33,063 nt of DNA from CBDCUE01 sp965222515 (GTDB lineage: Bacteria; Pseudomonadota; Alphaproteobacteria; Rickettsiales; JABIRX01). Location: NCBI GenBank assembly GCA_965222515.1, contig CBDCUE010000014.1:1-33063 (forward strand). The letters run 5' to 3'. Shown piece after piece: positions 31,714-33,063 of this stretch; positions within the stretch are counted from its first letter, which is position 1; each line of letters begins with the position of its first letter. The translations under genes and the position numbers were made by a program. The notes beneath the pieces are model-generated. The model saw only the letters and a program-made list of their open reading frames with translations. It was not told the DNA's origin and ran no database searches.

Positions 31714-32583
31714 TTAAAAATATTGTTCTAATCTTCCTACGATAATTGCAAATATAATTAGTAGCATTATTCTGTTGTTGATTTTGTTAAAAACATAATT
31801 ACATTGCTCTTTGCTGGTTAAATCTAATGAAGAAATTTTTTGTAAAATAAATAAAATAGCTATTTGCATAGTGATAAAATATATTATACCAAAAGAACTG
31901 GCAAAACCTATGATTAATATTAATATTAAAAATATTGCATAGCAAATAAATATGGCAAAATGTACGTATCTTCCAAAAGAAATTGCTGTTGATTTCACTC
32001 CTATTTGTAAATCTTCTTCTTTATCTTGATAAGCATAAATTGTATCATAACCAATTGTCCAAAAAACTGCAGAAATATACATTAGAATTGTAGATAAATT
32101 TATATATTCAAATAATGATAACCAAACTAAAAAAATTCCTAAATTAAAAGTTAAACCTAAAAAAATCTGGGGATAATTAAAAAATCTTTTTGCAAACGGA
32201 TAAAGAATTATAGGAATTAGGATCAAATAGGCTAAAAAAATAAATGATTTTATATTTAATAAAAACAATATTAACAAACCCAATAATAGAAAAATAAAAA
32301 GCAAAATAAAGGCTCTAAATAAACCAATTTCTCCACTAGCAATAGGTCTATTTTTTGTTCTAGTAATTTTACTATCAATTTCTCTGTCAATAATGTCATT
32401 AATTATACAACCAGCAGATCTGATAAAGAAACTACCCAAGAAAAATAAGAATAATAAATATAAGCTTTTTGCAGTAAATGGTGCAACATAGAAAAAAGAA
32501 AATAATAATGGATAAAACAACAATAAAGTTCCAATAGGTTTGTCAAACCTTATTAATCTTAAATATTTATTTTTTATGATCAT
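31714..32583 (-). CDS. ubiA: 4-hydroxybenzoate polyprenyltransferase
   Basis: UbiA attaches the isoprenoid chain to 4-hydroxybenzoate in ubiquinone synthesis, within the inner membrane. The 289 residues are highly hydrophobic with about eight to nine predicted spans. The first Asp-rich motif is INDIIDREIDSKITRTKNRP (near residues 61-80), and the second is GYDTIYAYQDKEEDLQIGVK (near 178-197). The N-terminal LIRFDKPIGTLLLFYP is typical of UbiA rather than of heme O or chlorophyll synthases. It follows the hinT-like gene by 7 bp on the same strand. Confidence 0.94.
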   Translation of the reverse strand: MIIKNKYLRLIRFDKPIGTLLLFYPLLFSFFYVAPFTAKSLYLLFLFFLGSFFIRSAGCIINDIIDREIDSKITRTKNRPIASGEIGLFRAFILLFIFLLLGLLILFLLNIKSFIFLAYLILIPIILYPFAKRFFNYPQIFLGLTFNLGIFLVWLSLFEYINLSTILMYISAVFWTIGYDTIYAYQDKEEDLQIGVKSTAISFGRYVHFAIFICYAIFLILILIIGFASSFGIIYFITMQIAILFILQKISSLDLTSKEQCNYVFNKINNRIMLLIIFAIIVGRLEQYF

Positions 32584-32590
32584 TGATTTA

Positions 32591-32968
32591 TTATCTTGCT
32601 AACTTGTCACCTGAAATCAAACCTCCTAAAAACTTGCCACCTAAAATATGTATATGAAAATGATGTATGGTTTGTGAAGCATCGTCATTATGATTCATAA
32701 TTAAACGATAACCATTTTTTACTAATCCTGCTTTTTGAGCAATTTCTTGAGTTTTTTTTAATAAGTATACAATTTCATCAGAAGTTGCTTTTTGCACAAA
32801 ATCATCAAATGAAATATATGGTTTTTTTGGAACTATCAAAATATGCACAGGGGCAGCTTTGGAGATGTCATTAAAAGCTAATAGCTTATCATCTTGATAA
32901 ACTTCATCGCAAAGGATCTCTCCTCTAATTATCTTTGCAAAAATATTGTTTTTATTGTATATCTCCAT
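32591..32968 (-). CDS. hinT: HIT-family purine nucleotide hydrolase (HinT-like)
   Basis: HIT proteins hydrolyse nucleoside phosphoramidates such as AMP-lysine. The 125 residues start with NIFAKIIRGEILCDEVYQDD, continue with AFNDISKAAPVHILIVPKKP, and end with the histidine triad IHHFHIHILGG (His 103, 105 and 107). The length is typical of HinT. It probably shares a transcript with ubiA downstream. The 95 bases between its start and the window end hold no gene I can see. Confidence 0.93.
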   Translation of the reverse strand: MEIYNKNNIFAKIIRGEILCDEVYQDDKLLAFNDISKAAPVHILIVPKKPYISFDDFVQKATSDEIVYLLKKTQEIAQKAGLVKNGYRLIMNHNDDASQTIHHFHIHILGGKFLGGLISGDKLAR

Positions 32969-33063
32969 TTTGTATCTTTAAAAAGATAATTTTAGATGTT
33001 TATTTGTTTAAAGGTGTTGTATTGATATTTATAACTTTTACATCATTATCAATCTGTGTTTTA

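Noticed and set aside
1..33063. CRISPR array, tRNA or rRNA genes, alternative genetic code
   Set aside because: No regularly spaced direct repeats and no cloverleaf or rRNA-like sequence were seen; TGA terminates genes normally and Trp is TGG in conserved positions.

Overview
The window is strongly AT-rich. Arg is mostly AGA, Lys/Asn/Ile are heavily used, poly-A runs are frequent, and TGA acts as a stop while TGG encodes Trp. Gene content points to an alphaproteobacterium with a reduced, host-associated lifestyle (Rickettsiales, Holosporales or a similar line): an IalB-family secreted protein, a one-cysteine DksA, TolQRA, RadA, HinT and UbiA, plus decayed insertion sequences. PurF is present, so it does not look like the genus Rickettsia, which lacks purine synthesis. 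This placement is inference from gene families; there is no rRNA in the window. Layout: (1) 11-9324 (+) is an unbroken S10-spc ribosomal protein run, rpsJ-rplC-rplD-rplW-rplB-rpsS-rplV-rpsC-rplP-rpmC-rpsQ-rplN-rplX-rplE-rpsN-rpsH-rplF-rplR-rpsE-rpmD-rplO, tightly packed with several overlapping stop/start codons. It ends at rplO; the usual followers secY, adk, rpsM, rpsK, rpoA and rplQ are not here. (2) 9325-9583 is a non-coding stretch with unusually GC-rich inverted repeats. (3) 9584-13336 (-) reads radA, an RluC-like pseudouridine synthase without its S4 domain, ffh, and a double-CDGSH iron-sulfur protein. (4) 13386-17199 (+) is an envelope cluster: two membrane-anchored DsbA-like proteins, tolQ, tolR, tolA and a small acidic protein of unknown function overlapping tolA. 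(5) 17264-21045 holds pabB, a convergent lipoprotein, an IalB-family protein with a very basic tail, an HU/IHF protein and a ZapE/AFG1-type ATPase. (6) 21335-26271 (+) holds a short transaldolase, a DUF2064 transferase, dksA and a 997-residue secreted protein of unknown function whose start lies inside the end of dksA. (7) 26272-27656 is mobile-element debris: an IS5/IS1182-like element with matching terminal inverted repeats and AAAT flanks but a frameshifted, shortened transposase. (8) 27729-33000 holds hisS and purF (divergent), trmB (frameshifted at an 11-A run), an IS1-like transposase tail abutting a broken MORN-repeat gene, and ubiA and hinT on the minus strand. Most of the window is housekeeping. 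The points most worth a second look are the trmB poly-A frameshift (with an in-frame A11 in tolA), the dksA-linked giant secreted protein with three degenerate modules, the loss of synteny after rplO, the IalB protein with a histone-like tail beside an HU gene, and the layered transposon remnants. I see no CRISPR array, tRNA, rRNA or defence system.
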